Positions 1-11,793 of a stretch of DNA of 64,000 nt are shown piece after piece (within the stretch, counting starts at the first letter, position 1; every line of letters starts with the position of its first letter). This DNA comes from Trema orientale. Lineage: Eukaryota > Streptophyta > Magnoliopsida > Rosales > Cannabaceae. A model generated the notes under the pieces. The model did not search any database. It worked only from the letters and a program-made list of their open reading frames with translations, and had not been told where the DNA came from. Location of the stretch: assembly GCA_002914845.1 (NCBI GenBank), contig JXTC01000065.1, positions 608,413 to 672,412 on the forward strand, read 5' to 3'. The position numbers and the translations under genes are program-made.

Positions 1-249
1 ATGCATAGTCTGCATTAGTATAGGCTTCCAGAGATAGCTCCTCACATCTTTTGAATAATACTCATTTTCTTGGAGTACTTTTTAAGTATTGTAAGATCCA
101 ATGAGCCGCTCGAAGATGAACTTCTTTTGGATTTTACATGTACTGATTGACCACTCCCACAACATCGCCTACATCTGGTCTAGTATGGAACAAATATATT
201 AATTTTCCAACTAACCTTTGACAGGACCTACTATCTATCGTTGCATCTT

Positions 250-1060
250 CAGGTGCCTCACTAAGCTTGTGATTCAATAGGAGTCTCTACTGGTTTGCAC
301 TCCAATTTCTCAGCTTAAGCCAACAAGTCTAACACATACTTTTGTCGAGATATAAAAATCCAATGTTGAGAATGAGCAACTTCAATGCCAAGAAAATACT
401 CCAATCTGCTAAGTTCCTTAATTTTAAATCCTTGCAACAAACATTTTCTCAGATTTTCCTTACCTTCCAAGTCATCTCTTGTTACCATAATATTATCCAC
501 ATAGACTAACATAGTAGTGACTCCCCCTGAAGGTGAATGCTTAATAAATAGAATATGATCACTTTGACTTTGCTTGTAGCCAATATCTTTTATTACTCAA
601 GCAAATCTATTAAACCAAGCTCTAGGAGATTGTTTTAGGTCATACAAAGCTTTCTTTAATTTGCACACTTTATTTTTTTTGACTCAAATCCCAGTGGGAC
701 CTCCATATAGATTTTTTCAATAAAATCTCTATGTAGGAAGGTTTTCTTGACATCAAACTACTCTATATTCTATCTTTGGTTGGCTGCCAAAGATAACAAT
801 ATTCTAATGGTATTCATCTTAGCAACTGGAGCAAAAGTTTCAAGGTAATCTACTCCAAAGGTTTGAGTATAGCCTTTAGCCACCAACCTTGCCTTGTACC
901 ATTCAAGTGACCCGTCTGCCTTGTATTTTACAGTAAACACCCATTTGCACCTACATGCTTCTTTCTTCTAGGTAGTTCATCCAAGTCCCGTGTCTTATTT
1001 TTTTCAAGCGCATCCATTTCATCATTCATGACTTTTTTCCATTCTTTACTACTCTGTTTC
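250..1060 (-). pseudogene. Copia reverse transcriptase remnant
   Basis: Translated on the minus strand, pieces read KKTFLHRDFIEKIYMEVPLGF, KALYDLKQSPRAWFNRFA and LVYVDNIMVT. The last is the polymerase motif, with the second Asp of YVDD changed to Asn. Stops occur between these pieces; the longest open part is 512-315. The Asp to Asn change would by itself be expected to abolish polymerase activity. Confidence 0.75.
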
Positions 1061-1754
1061 GGAGACAGGTTTTAGGATAGTAATAGTATTTAAATGAATA
1101 AGAAAGCTTTGATAACTCCTGGACAATTTCGAATAGGATACGAAATGGGACAATGGATACATTAAGTACTGAGTACACTTTCTAACACCTTTCCTTATAA
1201 CAATAGGAAGATCATCATCATTAACAACTTATATATTATCCTCATTACTTTAAGGGCCAAGAATTACCTTAAAATTTTCAGTCTCAGGGTTGGGCTCCGA
1301 ATCAAGTACTTGCATTGGTTGAATAATAAGATTTTTCTTCCTTGAGTATACCTGCAATGGACGAGTAGCACTCTGAATTTGTTTATCTGCCATCTTTAGA
1401 CTGGAAGACTATAGGTTAGACTCAATTTGTATTGGAACAGATAACTCATTGATTGGTGTATCTAAGGATAAGGAAGGATCAAGTAAAAATAAGTCTTGGT
1501 TCCTATCAGGTAAAGACAAATTTTAATCCTTATCTTTCATGAATGACTCCCCCTGAAGATAAAGGTTAGGAAAGTACTTTCCATTTTCAACAAATATGAT
1601 ATCTGCAGAAGAAAAATACATTTTGTGGGTGGATGATAGCATTTATGTCCTTTCTATGTAGATAAAAATCTAACCAAAACACATTTAAGATCCCTAGGAT
1701 CAAGTTTCCCTTGATTATTGGAATGAACATGGATAAATGACACACCCAAAAATT

Positions 1755-2848
1755 CTAGGAACCAAATGATTTGTCATTTTGAAGCCAGAAAAGAATTTGG
1801 AAAGTAGTTGCATGGGGCAATTGTAGCCAAGTAGTTGCATAGGGCAATTGCATGGGGCAATTGTAGCCAAGGACTTGAGAGGGTATCCTATTAATCAAAT
1901 GTGTAGCAGTTAGGACAGCCTCTTCCCAATAATTTTTTGGAATGTTCTTTCGGAAAAGAAGGGCTCTGGTTACGTCAGGGAGGTGACCATTTTTTCTTTC
2001 AGCCATTCCATTCTGTTGTGGTGTGTTAACACAAGAACACTCATAAATCACTTCCTTTTTGTAAGGAATAGTGATAGTATTTGATTAAAATAATCTCTAG
2101 CATTATGGGACCGAACTCCCAAATTGGTTTTTGACCATTTGAAAAAAGTAGAACTCACATCTGATTTCTATTTTAGAAGATAAACCCATGTTATTCGAGT
2201 GCAATCATCAATGAAAGAGATAAACCAACGAGCCACATAAATATTTTGGACTAAAGAGGGTCCCCAAACATCACTATGAATAAGAGCAAAAGCGGTTGTC
2301 ATTCTTATATTACTTATTGAAAAGGAATTACGCTTATGTTTTGCAAGGTCGTAAACCTCACAGTGAAGCATACTCAACTCCAATCCCTTAAACAACCGAG
2401 GAAACATAATTGTAAGAGTACTGAAAGATGGGTGACTAAGACAAAAATGATGCAACCAAATCTGATTTTTATTTGAAAGGGACAATTTAGAAAATAAAGA
2501 TAGCGGAATTTGATTCTTAATGCTATTTTGCCCACTAGGTTCCTCAAAGAAGTAGAGTCCATTGTTTGCCTTAGCAAATCCAATCATCCTCCTCATGCCG
2601 TGATTTTGAATTTGATAGAAGGTAGAAGAAAAGGTTACAACACAATTCAAATCTTTTGCAAGTTTATGAACTGAAATAAGATTAGTTAACAACTTAGTCA
2701 CATAGAGAACATTTTTTAGAACTAGATTCTGATTAATAGCAACATCCTTTTGACCAACAATGGTAACAAGAGTTCCATCAGCAATGGCCACCTTTTTATG
2801 ACTAGGACAAGGGTTGTAAGAAATAAACCCATGAGATGATTGAGTCAT
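1755..2848 (-). pseudogene. Copia protease tail, pre-integrase and integrase fragments
   Basis: Two open fragments (2848-2168 and 2051-1755) carry the end of the protease (ATDHMTQSS lies just before the first one, in a shifted frame), a gag-pre-integrase segment with HHFCLSHPSF, the first integrase Asp in HSDVWGP, and the NGMAERKN motif near the catalytic Glu. Frame breaks separate them. Integrase would join element cDNA to host DNA; this copy cannot make it. Confidence 0.75.
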
Positions 2849-2929
2849 ATGATCAGTTGCCCCGAATCAATCATCTATGGTTCTTTTGTAGAGAAGTCTA
2901 AAATACTTAGTGCAAAGGGTTAAAAATAA

Positions 2930-3373
2930 TTACCTGAGAGAGCCAAAGAGCAAGTACTTGCATCTATGGGTTTCTCTAATGTACTCAAAAAAAAAAAATC
3001 TCAGCTTTTCCATCTCCCCCTTATTAAATTCTGCTCGTGTTTTGGGCAGGTCACCCTCTTCTCTTGGCTGTGTCGAGGTCATATGCACATGTCCTTGCCA
3101 TCCTTCTTGATTTCCCTTAGCTATCCAATTTCTATGGGTAATATAAGAGTTATTCTGGGTATTTGATGGCTTACCATGGAGCTTCCAGCACTTATCCTTT
3201 ATATGTCGGGATTTTTTGCAGTAGGCACACCATATGGTGTCCTTGTTTCCAACCTTTGAGTTCTCCAATGGTTTGGTATCTCCTTCTGCTTGCTGGTCTG
3301 GCTTCATGCTTTGAGGATTTGCACCTTTGATAATTAAAGCAGATCCCTCCACTAGTTGAGGCTCCATCATCAC
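2930..3373 (-). pseudogene. Copia gag fragment with zinc knuckle
   Basis: A 147-codon open stretch contains the CCHC knuckle CAYCKKSRHIKDKC (C-x2-C-x4-H-x4-C), followed by WKLHGKP, as in plant copia nucleocapsids. The upstream gag half (about 3376-4340) is no longer open. In an intact element this protein packages the RNA; here it is a remnant. Confidence 0.75.
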
Positions 3374-4347
3374 TCCTCAATGACTTCTTTCCCTCGGATT
3401 ATGGCCATTGGTTCGTTTAGTGAGGGAAGTATTGCACACAGACAGAATCGAATTTAGCATTCAAACTAGGGAGAAACTTATAAATTCTCTATTTTTCCAT
3501 ATAACATTTGAGTAGAGCTGCATCATCGCTGCACTTCATCTCAATACATTCATAATAATCTAATTGTTGCAATAAACTTTATAAAGTCTGGGCATATTTA
3601 GCAACCGAATGATTACTTTGTTTTATAGTAGAGAGTTTCATCTTAATCTCATAAATTTGAGTTGCATCACGAACTCTTGAATAGTTCTGTTTGCAATTTT
3701 CCCAAATATCATATGTTGTTTTTAAAAATGTAAAGTATCATTTACCTCAGGTGTCATGGAATTTTACAACCAAGACATCACCACCAAATCTTCTTCATCT
3801 CATGCACCAAACTTCGGATCCTCTGGCTTCGGACTCGTCCCAAGAGGATGGCTCAGTTTTCCCTTCCATTTCAAGAAGGTCTAAATAGATTGAGTCCACT
3901 TTAAGTAGTTTTTTCTGTTGAGTCGTAAGTTGGATTAAACGTTCTCTAATTCTCCAGAAATAGCATTATGGTTTTCCATGGCTGAGGATGTTAATGGAGT
4001 GGTTTCTTAGATTTCAGACATGATAAAGGAACGAATTTGTAGAACAAGAGAGTCAGATATGTCAAATCAGGCTAAGTGCCAAAGAAATATAGTTTCAGGT
4101 GTCAAGGTCATAAAAACAAAAAATTAATGGTCAGATTCTTTCGAGGATCAGGTTAATGAGCTTTGGGTAATATATTTGGGCACAAAAGGTTATACGATCA
4201 GCAAAGAAGGCCAAAAATAGAAGGGAAAAACAACAAAACTACAGCTATAAAAATACTCTGTTTTTACTCCAAAAAATAGGAGAGAATAGTGTGATCTATT
4301 CAGCAACGAAGGCTGAAGAAAAGATGGCTTCCAAGAGCTTATTTCAA

Positions 4348-4358
4348 CTCTGATACCA
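4348..4358 (-). other. Primer-binding site, initiator Met-tRNA
   Basis: The minus strand reads TGGTATCAGAG immediately inside the LTR. This is the complement of the 3' end of plant initiator Met-tRNA and the usual primer site of plant copia elements. Confidence 0.8.
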
Positions 4359-4593
4359 TGACAAATTAGAGGAATAATTACGCTCTTATTCATTCTTGTT
4401 TGGTAATACATATTTATATATAAACTCTAGGTCAAAAATATTCCTAAGCCAAAATATTTAATCAGCTAAAGTACATACACATGGTTGACAATATTCCTAT
4501 ACCCATACTAAGTACATATATTATACACATACTTCTCGTGCCCATGCTAAGTGCACATAGCATACACACATACAACTCATATGTGGGCTGTCA
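4359..4593 (-). repeat. 5' LTR of the minus-strand copia element
   Basis: The 235-bp segment starts TGACA and ends TGTCA, a 5-bp terminal inverted repeat of the TG...CA type, and directly abuts the Met-tRNA primer-binding site. The partner LTR is outside the window, so the outer boundary rests on the terminal repeat alone. Confidence 0.6.
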
Positions 4594-5043
4594 AACACAG
4601 TTCTCTCGACAGCTACCTATATCATTTATCTATATCTACTTGATCCTAACTTTTTATGCTCATTTATGTTGTTTTAACTTTTTGAGTAACACACAAGAAA
4701 TGTTTAGAATCGGAGGTCAAAAATTACCACGAACATGAATAAGAGAGGACAAACTTAAGAGTTGATGAATAAATTTGGGTTTTTCTATAGCCTTTTGGCT
4801 CGTTAGGAATATATTCTTTGTTGGAAAAATGGTTTGAAAAAAAAAAAAAAAAAACCATTATTAATAGCCATTTTGAGGCATGGGTGAATGAGAAATTGAA
4901 ACCCAAAGTGAGGAGTTTCTAGAATTGAATTTGTAACATACAAGAGTTACAAAATTCATTTTGGATATTTATTAGGCCTCATAAAGCTGAGGTAACAGCC
5001 AAAAAAGTTTTGGCAGTTATGTTGTAATAGCCAAACGTTTTTC

Positions 5044-5265
5044 AGTTTTTCAACCATATTAATGGGCTATTGTTATTACGTTGTAATAGACAAATATTTT
5101 TCAGCCATATTAATGGGCTGTTATGTTATAACAGACAAACGTTTTTCAGCCATATTAATGGGTTGTTGCTGTTACGTTGTAACAGACAAACGTTTGTCAG
5201 CCATATTAATGGGCTGTTATGTTGTAACAGAAAAACATTTTCAGCCATATTAATGGGATGTTAAT
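5044..5265 (+). repeat. Tandem repeat of about 45 bp in the 5' LTR
   Basis: Five units, the last partial, start CAGCCATATTAATGGG and carry TGTAACAGACAAACGTTTT. Short palindromes of the form CTGTTAC...GTAACAG recur inside the units. The array lies just upstream of the LTR TATA box, where enhancer repeats are common in plant copia LTRs; that role is an inference. Confidence 0.85.
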
Positions 5266-5287
5266 GGCTTGGTTCCCCCATGAACAC

Positions 5288-5294
5288 TATAAAA
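5288..5294 (+). promoter_or_regulatory. TATA box of the copia LTR promoter
   Basis: TATAAAA in the context CACTATAAAAGGAG, conserved at 11223-11229 in the other LTR. It directly follows the tandem-repeat array and is the likely core promoter. Confidence 0.6.
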
Positions 5295-6106
5295 GGAGAC
5301 CTTCTCCTTCACTCTTAGACACACCAAGACATACCAAAATATTTCTAAGCCTATTTCTCTCTTCCATTTCTTTCTGTGGCAGTTAAGAAAAGTTAGTTAG
5401 AAGTTAGAGAGAAGTTAGTTAGAAGTTAGAGAGTTTGAGTTCTTGTTCTTTCTTATAAGAGTGGTCAAGTTCTCTTGAGTTATGGTGATAGAGTTTGGGC
5501 ATTGCTCAGTTCGTTGTGAGTAGCAAGTTGGTGCGATGTTGCTATTCGTGAACCGTTTTATCCTAGGAAACAGAAGCTGCTGACATTCCTCTAAGCACCC
5601 CGGTGAGGAGGCATAACTGTTTTAAGGAAATTGTGTGAAACACAAGACTCGGTTTGGTTTCCTTAAACTCCTTTGTTATTTTGATTATTATTATTATTAT
5701 TATAGTTAATTAATTGTGAATTTATTTATTACGTTATTTAATTTAACTTCATGATAATTATTTTTATCCAAGTTATTTGTTAAATCATATGTTATAACAT
5801 GTTATTGTTATATTTTTATTTTCTAGATATATTATTACTTGCAATAGTTAAAATTGTCCAAAAATCTTAAAACAGTTAAATGTCTTTTATGTGTTATTAC
5901 TTTATAATATATCTGGATTTATATATTGCGATTGGAGATATTTCTTTAATAAATTGTGATAATTGAACAATTACAATTTAGACAAGTTCTGTCCAGGAGA
6001 CTGGATTTTAAGTGGGACCGTTTATGACCCCTCTGTGGTCTTTCCTGGGAGTGTCTATTGAGTAATATTTCATTATTGCCGTTTATTTCTAGAAAAAGAA
6101 ATCTCA

Positions 6107-8104
6107 TTGGATTTGCTATTCTTGTCAAAAATGGTAACTGAATCAAATAATCCTGTTATGGCCCATGTGCCTGCTCTCGTTGTGGCTCAAATGCCAACCC
6201 CTATTGTGACTCCGGTGGTACTAGGAGTGCACCACGGAGAGAAGCCTGAGAAGTTCAATAGGTTGAACTTCAAAATGTGGCAACAAAAGATGTTATTCTA
6301 TCTGACCACATTAAACCTTGCGAGGTTCTTGACTGAGGAGGCTCCAAAAGCCAATGAAAATGAGCAAGACTTCCATGTCATCGCTGTAGTTGATACTTGG
6401 AAACAGTCAGACTACCTGTGCCGTAACTATGTAATGAACGGTTTAACCGATTCTTTATACAAAGTGTATCGTAATAAGAAGACGGCAAAGGAATTATACG
6501 AATCACTTGACCATAAATATAAGACTGAGGATGCTGGGTCCAAAAAATTTATGGTGGGACGCTTCCTAGACTTTAAAATGGTCGACTCCAAAACAGTAAT
6601 CAGTCAAGTTCAAGAATTTCAATTGATTCTGCATAAAATTCAGGCTGAGAGGATGGTCATATGTAAACCCGTCCAAATAGCTACTGTCATTGAAAAGCTA
6701 CCCCCTGTATGGAAGGATTTCAAGAGCTACCTCAAACACAAGCGAAAGGCAATGAACCTTGAAGAGCTTATTGTGCGACTTCGCATTGAGGAAGATAACA
6801 GACGTGCTGAAAATTCAGGAGCATCGTCTAGTACGCCTATGGCTAAGGCAAATGTTGTAGAACATTCTCAAGGCTCTAAAGCCAAGAAGAATAAACAAAA
6901 ACAGCTAAGCCATAAGTTGGGGCCTAAAGGTGGAATAGGCAGGAAGCAGAAATTCCAAGGAAAGTGCTTCAACTGTGACAAGATGGGTCATAAGGCTTCA
7001 GACTGTCGACTTCCAAAGAAGAAGAAGATTGAAGCCAACATAGTGGATGAAATCACTCAAGAGGTTTCTGACACAGACCTCTGTGTAGTAGTTTCTGAAG
7101 TGAACCTAGTTGGGTCTAATCCCAAAGAATGGTGGCTTGACACCGGTGCCACTCGGCATATATGCTCTGACAAAGATTTGTTCACTTCCTTCAAACTGCT
7201 TGAGAGCGGGGAGAAATTATTTATGAGAAACTCTGCCACATCTACTGTCGAAGGCCAAGGCAAGGTGGTCTTAAAGATGACTTCTGGGAAGGAGCTGACT
7301 CTGAACGATGTACTGTATGTGCCGGAGATCCGCAAGAACTTAGTATCCGGTTCGTTGCTGAATAAGCATGGATTCCGCATGGTGTTCGAGTCAGATAAAT
7401 TAGTTTTGTCTAAGAGCGGATTGTATGTGGGAAATGGCTATGTATGTGATGGGCTTTTTAAACTGAATGTAATGATTATTAAGCCAAGTAATAATAAAGC
7501 TAGCCTTTCTGCTTATTTGCTTAAGTCTTCCAATGTATGGCATGGTAGACTGGGACACGTTAATTATGATACTTTGCGTAGATTAATTAACTTAAACTAC
7601 ATACCCGCGTTTAATATTGATTCAAAACACAAGTGTGAAACTTGTGTTGAAGCAAAACTGACTAGGTCATCTTTTCAAAGTGTTGAGAAGAACACTAAAC
7701 CCCTTGATCTAATTCACAGTGATATTTGTGATTTGAAATTTGTACAAACAAGGAGAGGCAATATATATTTTATTACTTTTGTCGATGATAGCACAAAATA
7801 CTGTTATGTGTATTTGCTAAAATCCAAGGACGAAGCTATAGAGAAGTTTGTTCTCTATAAGAATGAGGTTGAGAATCAACTCAATAAGAAAATTAAGGTG
7901 CTAAGAAGTGATCGAGGTGGAGAGTATGATTCATCTTTTGAGAAAATCTGTGCACAGTATGGAATTATACACGAAACCACAGCACCTTACTCACCTCAGT
8001 CAAATAGAGTTGCTGAGCGAAAGAATCGTACTTTACAAGAAATGATGAATGCAATGTTGATAAGTTCTGGGTTACCCCAGAACATGTGGGAGAAGCCATT
8101 TTGA
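6107..8104 (+). CDS. Copia gag-protease-integrase ORF (5' part of a broken polyprotein)
   Basis: The 665-codon ORF covers gag, a CCHC zinc knuckle at residues 287-300 (CFNCDKMGHKASDC), the protease active site WLDTGATRH (Asp345), a gag-pre-integrase GH...C..C region, and the integrase core with Asp539 in HSDICD, VDD, and Asp602 in RSDRGGEY. The catalytic Glu is residue 637, giving D-x34-E, one residue shorter than the usual 35. Met9 (6131, MVTESNN) is an equally plausible start. The frame ends at 8104 through a one-base loss after the integrase core. Gag packages the RNA, protease processes the polyprotein and integrase inserts the cDNA; RT is not made from this ORF. Confidence 0.85.
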   Translation: MDLLFLSKMVTESNNPVMAHVPALVVAQMPTPIVTPVVLGVHHGEKPEKFNRLNFKMWQQKMLFYLTTLNLARFLTEEAPKANENEQDFHVIAVVDTWKQSDYLCRNYVMNGLTDSLYKVYRNKKTAKELYESLDHKYKTEDAGSKKFMVGRFLDFKMVDSKTVISQVQEFQLILHKIQAERMVICKPVQIATVIEKLPPVWKDFKSYLKHKRKAMNLEELIVRLRIEEDNRRAENSGASSSTPMAKANVVEHSQGSKAKKNKQKQLSHKLGPKGGIGRKQKFQGKCFNCDKMGHKASDCRLPKKKKIEANIVDEITQEVSDTDLCVVVSEVNLVGSNPKEWWLDTGATRHICSDKDLFTSFKLLESGEKLFMRNSATSTVEGQGKVVLKMTSGKELTLNDVLYVPEIRKNLVSGSLLNKHGFRMVFESDKLVLSKSGLYVGNGYVCDGLFKLNVMIIKPSNNKASLSAYLLKSSNVWHGRLGHVNYDTLRRLINLNYIPAFNIDSKHKCETCVEAKLTRSSFQSVEKNTKPLDLIHSDICDLKFVQTRRGNIYFITFVDDSTKYCYVYLLKSKDEAIEKFVLYKNEVENQLNKKIKVLRSDRGGEYDSSFEKICAQYGIIHETTAPYSPQSNRVAERKNRTLQEMMNAMLISSGLPQNMWEKPF

Positions 8105-9564
8105 CGGCCAATTACCTTTTGAATAAGGTACCCAAAAAGAAAATAGAAAAGACTCCATATGAGTTGTGAAAAGGAAGAAAACCATCCTACAACTATCTAC
8201 AAATATGGGGATGTCTTGCCAAAGTGGCCGTACCAATACCTAAGAAGGTGAAAATTGGTCTGAAAACCGTTGATTACATTTTTATTGGCTATGCACAAAA
8301 CAGTAGTGCTTATCGGTTTCTTGTGTATGAGTCAAAAATTCCAGACATACATAAGAACACGATAATGGAATCAAGGAATGCATCGTTCTTTGAACATGTA
8401 TTTCCTTGTAAATCCAAAGAAGAAGCAAGTTCGTCAAAATGAACACATGAGACTATTATTAAGAATAGTCAGGACCAAGATAAAAATGAAGAAACCGAGG
8501 TTGAACCTCGACGGAGTAAGAGAGCAAGGACAGAAAAATCTTTTGGTCCGGATTTTCTGACATACTTGCTAGAAAATGAGCCTCGAATGTATACCGATGC
8601 TATAAGCTCTACTGAAGCACCTTTGTAGAAAGAAGCTATCACAATTGAAATTGATTCTATCTTACAAAATCATACTTGAGAACTAGTGGACCTTCCTCCT
8701 GGATGTAAACCACTAGGTTCAGAGTGGATTTTTAAAAGGAAAATGAAAGCTGATAGATCGATTGATAAGTACAAGGCAAGACTTGTAATTAAAGGTTACA
8801 GACAGAAAGAAGGTCTAGACTACTTTGACACTTATTCTCCTCTGACGAGAATAAATTCCATTAGGATGGTACTTGCGATTACCGCTTTGCAGAATCTCGA
8901 AATACACCAAATGGATGTAAAAACAGCCTTTCTAAATAGAGATCTAGAGGAAGAGATCTACATGGAACAACCTGAAGGTTTTTCTGCACCAGGATAGGAA
9001 AAGAAAGTCTGTAAGTTGGTGAAATCCTTGTATGGATTAAAACAAGCCTCGAAACAATAGCATGAAAATTTTGAAAATGCTATGAAGGCTAATGGATTTA
9101 AAATCAACGAATATGACAAATGTGTATATATCAAAGACACCGAAAATGGTTATGTCATTTTGTGTCTTTACGTTGATGATATGCTCATTGTTAGTAGTGA
9201 TGATAAAATGATCAAATCTACCAAAAATATGTTGAATTCAAGATTTGATATGAAAGACATGGGCTTAGCCGATGTCATTTTGGGAATGAAAATCTCAAGA
9301 ATATCAGCTGAGCTTGTTTTAAGTTAGTCACATTATGTGGACAATATTCTTGAAAATTTCGATAAAGATAATTCTAGAGTTGTCACAACACCAATAGATT
9401 TAACTTTACGTTTATCTAAGAATAAAGGTGAGAGTATTTCTCAAGTAGAATACTCTAGAGTGATAGGCAGCCTAATGTACTTGATGAGCTGTACAAGACC
9501 AGATATTGCCTATGCCGTTACTAAACTAAGTAGATACATAAGTAATCCTAGAGCTGAGCATTAG
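8105..9564 (+). pseudogene. Copia integrase C-terminus and reverse transcriptase, broken
   Basis: Pieces 8224-8442, 8686-8997, 9082-9327 and 9337-9564 continue the polyprotein. They include WIFKRKMKADRSIDKYKARL, MDVKTAFLNRDLEEEIYMEQ, LYGLKQA and LCLYVDDMLIV, the intact YVDD polymerase motif. They are separated by single stop codons where family members have Trp or Gln (for example near 8169, 8685, 8997, 9059, 9327 and 9564). A further frame break lies near 8440. Confidence 0.85.
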
Positions 9565-9639
9565 CAAGGGATTATAAGAGTATTATAATACTTACGGTTT
9601 ACACGTAATTGTGGGCTGCACTATACAAGATATCCCTCT

Positions 9640-10122
9640 GTACTTGAAGGTTACAGTGATGCAAATTGGATATCTGATATTAAATATTCAAAGTCTACTA
9701 GTGGTTATGTGTTCACACTAGGAGGTGCAGCAGTATCATGGAAATCCTCGAAACAAATTGTTATTGCCAAATCCACTAATGAATCTGAATTTATTGCACT
9801 GGATAAATGTGGGGAAGAAGCAGAATGGCTCTGCCACTTCTTAGAGGATATTCTAAAATGGCCAAAATCTGTGCCTGCAATTTGCATATATTGTGATAGT
9901 CAATCTGCAATTGGTAGAGTACAGAGCAATATGTATAATAGTAAGTCTAGACATATTCGTCGTAGACACAATACCATTAGACAACTACTCTCAACTGGGA
10001 TTATCTCTGTAGACTATGTAAAGTCAAAAGATAACATTGCGGATCCGCTAACCAAAGGGTTAAATAGAGAGTTAGTTGAAAAGTCATCGAGGGGAATGAG
10101 ACTAAAGCCCATGAAAGAATAG
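9640..10122 (+). pseudogene. Copia RNase H fragment
   Basis: The frame reads YSDANWISD and then the 137-codon open part with [29 protein letters not shown] and CDSQSAIG, all typical of the copia RNase H that degrades the RNA strand during cDNA synthesis. It ends with a normal-looking stop at 10122, followed by the element 3' leader and polypurine tract. Confidence 0.8.
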
Positions 10123-10979
10123 GTCGATACAGTGGATACCCAATCTAGTTGAATGGAGATCCCAAGATCTAGGTTCAAAAGGGACAACTAAATTGTAAAG
10201 ACTGTGTTGGATCATTGGGGAGATTTTCCTCATGTCCATTCCTATGATGAAACAGTGATACCCGTAAAACAAAAGGTTAAGCTATGCTTTTAATGATTCT
10301 TATACGTTGAAAATAGAATTTCGAGCAGAGTAATGCGGGTTACTCTTAATTAAGAGATCACCTATGTGAGAGAGAAGTAGGGCCGCTTCTAAGGGAATTG
10401 TTAGGGCGCAATTCTTATTAAACTCTTGCAGAACCAGGCATATATTCATGGCCAAAACGAATATAACAGTGAGAGCTGAGAAAGTGTCAGGAAGATTCCT
10501 GTGTGAGATACGTTATCATTTACACAAATGACAGAATAGTTTAAGGACATCGCATCTACTGTTTAGTTAGTAAAGTAAATGTATTTTCACAAGGGAAGGT
10601 TCAAAGGGTAATACTTACCTATCCTATGCAGGTTTCGACCGTTGAATTCTATCACCATGTCAGTTGAGTCTTAGGTCGTCAATTTCATTCATGCGGGGAA
10701 TTGTTGGAAAAATGGTTTGAAAAAAAAAAACCATTGTTAATAGCCATTTTGAGGCATGGGTGAATGAGAAATTGAAACCCAAAGTGAAGAGGTTCTAGAA
10801 TTGAATTTGTAACATACAAGAGTTATAAAATTTATTTTGGACATTTATTAGGCCTCATAAAGCTGAGGTAACAGCCAAAAATATTTTGGCTCATTTTGGA
10901 CATTTATTAGGCCTCATAAAACTGAGGTAACAGCCAAAAATATTTTGGCAGTTATGTTGTAACAGCCAAACGTTTTTCA

Positions 10980-11195
10980 GTTTTTCAACCATATTAATGG
11001 GCTATTATTGTTACGTTGTAACAGACAAACGTTTTTCAGCCATATTAATGGGCTGTTATTTTGTAACAGATAAACGTTTTTCAGCCATATTAATGGGTTG
11101 TTGCTGTTACGTTATAACATACAAACGTTTGTCAGCCATATTAATGGGTTGTTACGTTGTAACAGAAAAACGTTTTCAGCCATATTAATGGGACG
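10980..11195 (+). repeat. Tandem repeat of about 45 bp in the 3' LTR
   Basis: The same five-unit array in the same unit order as at 5044-5265, as expected for an LTR pair. Small substitutions distinguish the two. Confidence 0.85.
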
Positions 11196-11222
11196 TTAAT
11201 GGCTTGGTTCCCCCATGAACAC

Positions 11223-11229
11223 TATAAAA
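11223..11229 (+). promoter_or_regulatory. TATA box in the 3' LTR
   Basis: Same TATAAAA context as at 5288-5294. A promoter here could read outward into 11800 onward; no transcript evidence is available. Confidence 0.5.
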
Positions 11230-11793
11230 GGAGACCTTCTCCTTCACTCTTAGACACACCAAAACACCAAAATATTTCTTAGCCTATTCCTCTCTTCCAT
11301 TTCTCTCTGTGGCGGTTAAGAAAAGTTAGTTAGAAGTTAGAGAGAAGTTAGTTAGAAGTTAGAGAGTTTGAGTTCTTGTTCTTTCTTATAAGAGTGGTCA
11401 AGTTCTCTTGAGTTCTGGTGATAGAGTTTGGGAATTGCTCAGTTCGTTGTGAGTAGCAAGTTGGTGCGACGTTGCTATTCGTGAACCTTTTTATCTTGGA
11501 AAATAGACGCTGCTGACATTCCTCTAAGCACCCCGGTGAGGAGGGGTAACTGTTTTAAGGAAATTGTGTGAAACACAAGACTCGGTTTGGTTTCCTTAAA
11601 CTCCTTTGTTATTTTGATTATTATTATTATTATAGTAAATTAATTATAAATTTATTTATTACGTTATTTGATTTAACTTCATGATAATTATTTTTATCCA
11701 AGTTATTTGTTAAATCATATGTTATAACATGTTATTGTTATATTTTCATTTTCTAGATATATTATTACTTGCAATAGTTAAAATTATCTAACA

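Larger units (their letters stand above)
1..4593 (-). mobile_element. Ty1/copia LTR retrotransposon, decayed, cut by left window edge
   Basis: Read on the minus strand the order is LTR (4593-4359), primer-binding site, gag with a zinc knuckle, protease/pre-integrase, integrase, then reverse transcriptase near 1060-250. This is the copia order, with integrase before RT. The reading frame is broken many times, so only fragments remain open. The RNase H end and the second LTR would lie left of the window. The decay suggests an old, inactive copy. Confidence 0.85.
4819..5863 (+). repeat. 5' LTR
   Basis: Begins TGTTGGAAAAATGG and matches 10702-11793 along its length. The expected ...CA end is mutated to ...AAA here. 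It contains a long A-run, a block of about 45-bp tandem repeats and a TATA box. Confidence 0.85.
4819..11793 (+). mobile_element. Full-length Ty1/copia LTR retrotransposon, disabled
   Basis: Two similar LTRs (4819-5863 and 10702-11793) flank gag, protease, integrase, RT and RNase H in copia order on the plus strand. The purine-rich run GCGGGGAA just before 10702 fits a polypurine tract. The first 665 codons are open, but the rest is cut by a frameshift and several stop codons, so the copy is not autonomous. No Met-tRNA primer site is visible after the 5' LTR. The flanks (TTCTT and TTTTT) are not a convincing target duplication. Confidence 0.9.
10702..11793 (+). repeat. 3' LTR
   Basis: Begins TGTTGG and ends CTAACA, an imperfect terminal inverted repeat. 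Compared with the 5' LTR it has an extra tandem copy of a roughly 60-bp segment (TTATTAGGCCTCATAAA..., 10845-10945) and a shorter A-run. Confidence 0.85.

Noticed and set aside
5062..5264. Small ORFs of repeated MGCYVVTDK/FSHINGLL type, also at 10997-11188
   Set aside because: They are translations of the 45-bp LTR tandem repeat, not proteins under selection.
7057..7380. 107-codon minus-strand ORF
   Set aside because: It lies wholly opposite the copia gag-pol ORF and has no recognisable feature; it is a shadow frame.
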